Source: Microcaldota archaeon
GTDB lineage: Archaea; Micrarchaeota; Micrarchaeia; Micrarchaeales; CABMGC01
DNA length: 8,129 nucleotides
Reading direction: 5' to 3'
Assembly: GCA_030040335.1 (NCBI GenBank)
Contig: JASHTX010000046.1
Location: 1-8,129, forward strand
Part shown: positions 6,169-8,129 of the stretch, piece by piece
Numbering within the stretch: the first letter of the stretch is position 1
How the letters are laid out: the number at the start of each line of letters is the position of its first letter
Program-made: the position numbers and the translations under genes
The notes under the pieces: generated by a model
The model's input: only the letters and a program-made list of their open reading frames with translations
The model's database searches: none
What the model was told of the DNA's origin: nothing

Positions 6169-6534
6169 CTATGCTCGCAATCTTCGAATCCTGTATCTTC
6201 CCAGTTCGACTATCACGAGTGAGTTTGGGAGTGTTTCAAGTTTTGCTGTGATAAGGAAGGCCCTAAGCACGGCCTTGATGCCTTCGGCGGTGAAATAGAA
6301 GGGCAGTTTGAGCACCACGATGCCATAAACCGTATTCTTAGAAAGTGCGGCATAAGTGCCGAATCCCAGATCTCTTGTCACTATGATACTCTTTTGTTTC
6401 TTTGCGTATGCTGCAACCTCTTGGTCCGTGGCTACCTGAAGACCGACATCTGAAACATGGGTCGCTTTTATGCTGAGGGCTTTGAATATTTCAAGAGAAG
6501 AGCGGGGAATGTTGGCGTCCAACAGAAATTTCAT
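6169..6534 (-). CDS. DUF5615 PIN-like toxin of a toxin-antitoxin pair
   Basis: A 121-residue protein of the PIN-like family (COG4634-type), predicted RNases that act as toxins. It begins with MKFLLDANIP, the usual family opening with the first acidic residue D6. Further conserved acidic positions are D29 (HVSDVG), D37 and E39 (ATDQEVAAYA), and D55 in IIVTRDLGFG. These are the residues expected to hold the metal, so the protein looks intact. The start overlaps the antitoxin stop in ATGA (6534-6531), so translation is coupled. The C-terminus is basic (GRYRIRRLRA). The stop lies only 39 nt before the usable start of lplA and in the same frame. Together with the upstream DUF433 gene it forms a complete module placed between lplB and lplA. 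Confidence 0.88.
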   Translation of the reverse strand: MKFLLDANIPRSSLEIFKALSIKATHVSDVGLQVATDQEVAAYAKKQKSIIVTRDLGFGTYAALSKNTVYGIVVLKLPFYFTAEGIKAVLRAFLITAKLETLPNSLVIVELGRYRIRRLRA

Positions 6535-6779
6535 TGAGTAACCGCTAGGTTTCCAATTTTTTCCTCGGATATTATCTTGGTCGCATATTTTAGCACTGCG
6601 AGTATGTCAGCTCTTTTAATTGCATATTCCTTTTCTATCGCGTCAAAGCTCATGCCTCCGGCGAGCGCGCCGAGGACTTCATCGACCGTCACTCTCGTAC
6701 CTTTAATAGTTGGTTTGCCGAACCTTATTTTTTTGTTAAGCACAATCTCTACCATCGCATCACCATCATTTATTGCCAT
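6531..6779 (-). CDS. DUF433 antitoxin
   Basis: An 82-residue DUF433 protein (COG2442-type), with a helix-turn-helix-like fold that usually pairs with a PIN-like toxin and probably represses its own promoter. The family signature is clear: IRFGKPTIKGTRVTVDEVL at 18-36, then LAGGMSFDAIEKEY and DILAVLKYATKII. The ATG at 6779 follows the lplB stop by 9 bp. A second in-frame ATG at 6755 (MVEIVLNKKIRFGKP) fits the usual family length better. A TATA-like TTTAAG at 6794-6789 would start transcription near 6764, which also favours 6755. The module may thus have its own promoter overlapping the end of lplB, or be read through from lplB. Confidence 0.88.
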   Translation of the reverse strand: MAINDGDAMVEIVLNKKIRFGKPTIKGTRVTVDEVLGALAGGMSFDAIEKEYAIKRADILAVLKYATKIISEEKIGNLAVTQ

Positions 6780-6788
6780 TAAAGATAC

Positions 6789-7088
6789 TTAAATTTTGGC
6801 TTCTGGAGGGTGGATGGCCAGCTTTATCGTTTCCGCTATAGCCTCAGGAGTTATCCCGAGCATCTCCGCCCCGGACATCGCAATAACCTTGTTTATCTTG
6901 CCAACGATCTCATCGTTGCTGGCCCTGACGCTCGTGCCAACCAAGGCTTTCTCTATCTTGAAGACCGTTTCCTCAGGAATGAGGAAGAAGTCGCCGAGTA
7001 TCTGTATGCTCTTTATCTTCCTGCCGTAGCTGAGTTTCACACCCACTAGCTTCCCTCCGGGAACTTTCTGCTCAGCAAAAGAGTCCAT
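6789..7088 (-). CDS. lplB: Lipoate-protein ligase accessory subunit (C-terminal domain protein)
   Basis: A 99-residue protein matching the lipoate ligase C-terminal domain, which in many bacteria is fused to LplA. Diagnostic features are KLVGVKLSYGRKIKSIQILGD at about 13-33 followed by FFLIPEETVFKIEKALVGTSV, with the GDFF turn at 32-35. In Thermoplasma a separate protein of this kind is required with LplA to adenylate lipoate. Finding it one module away from a short LplA on the same strand supports the same two-part enzyme here. The ATG at 7088 lies 26.5 nt from the centre of a TATA element, so the mRNA is probably leaderless. The toxin-antitoxin pair separates it from lplA by about 660 bp. 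It is likely still co-expressed with lplA. Confidence 0.85.
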   Translation of the reverse strand: MDSFAEQKVPGGKLVGVKLSYGRKIKSIQILGDFFLIPEETVFKIEKALVGTSVRASNDEIVGKINKVIAMSGAEMLGITPEAIAETIKLAIHPPEAKI

Positions 7089-7110
7089 CGACTCCTATTG
7101 TGTGGAAAGA

Positions 7111-7118
7111 TTATTTAA
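7111..7118. promoter_or_regulatory. Shared, symmetric TATA element for two divergent genes
   Basis: TTATTTAA on plus reads TTAAATAA on minus. Its centre (7114.5) is exactly midway between the lplB ATG (7088) and the Rieske ATG (7141), 26.5 nt from each. That is the archaeal TATA-to-start distance, so one element could drive two leaderless genes. The purine-rich GGAAAGA at 7104-7110 is a fair BRE for the plus direction; the minus side (CTTCAATC) is poorer, so the Rieske direction may be stronger. Confidence 0.6.
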
Positions 7119-7140
7119 GATTGAAGCGTGAAAATTGAGT

Positions 7141-7458
7141 ATGGCAGCGTATAAGCTCAACCTCAACAGGAGTTCCTTGGAAGAGGACAAGCCAACAGGT
7201 GCCGAGGCTAACGGCAAAAAGCTTGCGGTAGTCCTGCACAAGGGGAAGGTCTACGCCATTTATGCGGTATGCACGCACGAGGAAGGACCTCTCGAAGAGG
7301 GCTATATGGACAAGGATGAGATAATCTGCCCCTGGCACGCCGGAGCCTACAACATAATGACCGGCAAGGCGAACCCTGACACCAACTGGGTTCACGACAC
7401 TCCGGTATACAAGGTCGTAGAAGACAAGACAACCGGGGATCTCTCAGTGGACATGTGA
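7141..7458 (+). CDS. Rieske [2Fe-2S] ferredoxin-type protein
   Basis: A 105-residue soluble Rieske domain. The cluster ligands are C44-T-H46 and C63-P-W-H66, with 16 residues between H46 and C63, a standard spacing. The fold order matches a stand-alone Rieske ferredoxin: strand region KLAVVLHKGKVYAIYAVCTHEEGPL, then IICPWHAGAYNIMTGKA. There is no signal peptide or membrane anchor, so it is cytoplasmic rather than part of a bc complex. It could pass electrons to an oxygenase or reductase, as do ferredoxins paired with dioxygenases or nitrite reductase NirD-like subunits. ATG 7141 is preferred over an in-frame TTG at 7135 because of its distance from the TATA element. The HAD gene follows closely downstream. 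Confidence 0.93.
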   Translation: MAAYKLNLNRSSLEEDKPTGAEANGKKLAVVLHKGKVYAIYAVCTHEEGPLEEGYMDKDEIICPWHAGAYNIMTGKANPDTNWVHDTPVYKVVEDKTTGDLSVDM

Positions 7459-7487
7459 AAGATTCATAGATTTCGATGGTACTTGGG

Positions 7488-8129
7488 ATGAGAGCTAGGG
7501 GAATATTGTTCGACCTAGATGGGGTTCTCGTTGATACCGAGGGCCTTCATGCGATTGCAGCAAGCACGGTGTTAAAGAGGTACGGGGTTAAAATTGACCG
7601 CGCATTATGGAACAAATATGCAATTGGCAGAACGCCGTACGAGGTTTTGGGGAACCTGCAGGACCGCTTCCCATCCAAGATCGGCAGTTTGGACACCAAA
7701 TACCTGGTTAGGGAAAAGCAAAAGACACTGATCGGGATCTTGCGCAGGCGCAAAAGCGTCTTGTATCCAGGCGTGGCCAAGATGCTGGAGGAGCTGTACA
7801 AAGAGTGCTCTATGTGCATAGTAAGCAGCACCACAAAGGACGTAGTTGCTTTTGTATTGAAGAGGTATAAGATCAGGAAGTTTTTCAAGGCAGTAATCAC
7901 AGGAGACGATGTCAGGAAAGGCAAACCCAACCCGGAATGCTATCTGATGGGCCTGAGAAAATTGGGGTTGAAAAGAAAGGATGCAGTTGTTGTGGAGGAC
8001 GCACCTGCGGGAATAGCAGCGGCGAGGGCTGCAGGATTGAGGTGCATAGCCATCGCTTCCAATTATCCGAAAGCAGACTTGCGCAGGGCAAGCATCATCA
8101 TCGATGACATAAGAATGCTGGATAAGGAG
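7488..8129 (+). CDS. HAD-superfamily hydrolase, beta-phosphoglucomutase/phosphatase-like (3' end cut)
   Basis: The frame runs to the window edge with no stop (214 residues from ATG 7488), close to full family length. Motif I is FDLDGVLVDTE with nucleophile D9 and acid/base D11. A helical cap of the C1 type spans about 17-85. Motif II is CIVSSTT around S113-S114, motif III Lys is in RKGKPNPECY (K146), and motif IV is VVEDAPAGIAAARAAGL (E170, D171). This fits the subfamily of small-molecule phosphatases and phosphoglucomutases; the substrate cannot be told. An alternative in-frame ATG at 7476 would add MVLG. It begins 17-29 bp after the Rieske stop, so the two are probably cotranscribed. No Shine-Dalgarno is visible. 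Confidence 0.9.
   Translation, partial: MRARGILFDLDGVLVDTEGLHAIAASTVLKRYGVKIDRALWNKYAIGRTPYEVLGNLQDRFPSKIGSLDTKYLVREKQKTLIGILRRRKSVLYPGVAKMLEELYKECSMCIVSSTTKDVVAFVLKRYKIRKFFKAVITGDDVRKGKPNPECYLMGLRKLGLKRKDAVVVEDAPAGIAAARAAGLRCIAIASNYPKADLRRASIIIDDIRMLDKE

Noticed and set aside
6127..6171. TAG readthrough (for example as pyrrolysine) joining the toxin to LplA in one protein
   Set aside because: The frames are continuous, but no stem-loop or pyrrolysine genes are seen and a toxin-ligase fusion makes little sense. A damaged start of lplA explains the frame better.
1..8129. CRISPR array
   Set aside because: No set of regularly spaced short repeats occurs; the 31-bp repeat has only two copies 1.2 kb apart.

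Overview
The window looks like part of an archaeal chromosome. Several genes carry an archaeal TATA-like element centred about 26-27 nt upstream of the start codon, so they are probably leaderless. The lipoate ligase is split into two genes (lplA and lplB) as in Thermoplasma. The Fic gene has an N-terminal extension of a kind I associate with archaeal Fic proteins. The phylum cannot be fixed from this sequence; Nitrososphaerota-like and Thermoplasmatota-like lineages are both possible.

Layout from left to right. Positions 1-105 (minus) hold the 5' end of a membrane protein. Positions 369-1037 (plus) encode a diverged phosphoribosyltransferase-like protein. Positions 1081-2341 form a cassette bounded by two identical 31-bp direct repeats; it holds a structured, possibly transcribed stretch (about 1130-1201) and a class II-type Fic gene (1284-2219) surrounded by four copies of a GTGGTCACCT-type motif. 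Lipoyl synthase lipA follows (2352-3218, plus). Facing it are two coupled genes I do not recognise (5279-4239 and 4239-3256, minus). The remaining minus-strand genes, in transcription order, are lplB (7088-6789), a DUF433 antitoxin (6779-6531), a DUF5615 PIN-like toxin (6534-6169) and lplA (6129-5404). A Rieske protein (7141-7458, plus) diverges from lplB, and a HAD phosphatase-like gene (from 7488 or 7476) runs off the right edge.

The core theme is protein lipoylation. LipA inserts sulfur into the octanoyl group, and the two-part ligase LplA+LplB activates and attaches lipoate to lipoyl domains. Three accessory units sit in or around this core: the Fic cassette just upstream of lipA, the unknown gene pair between lipA and lplA, and the toxin-antitoxin pair between lplB and lplA. 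The toxin-antitoxin insertion appears to have removed a normal start for lplA: codons matching the conserved first beta strand of the family lie in frame upstream of the only usable (TTG) start and directly after the toxin stop.

The most interesting regulatory features are a symmetric TATA element that can serve both lplB and the Rieske gene, the tandem operator-like sites on the Fic promoter, and reuse of the lipA promoter sequence in front of an untranslated hairpin. The least explained protein-coding content is the pair at 3256-5279.
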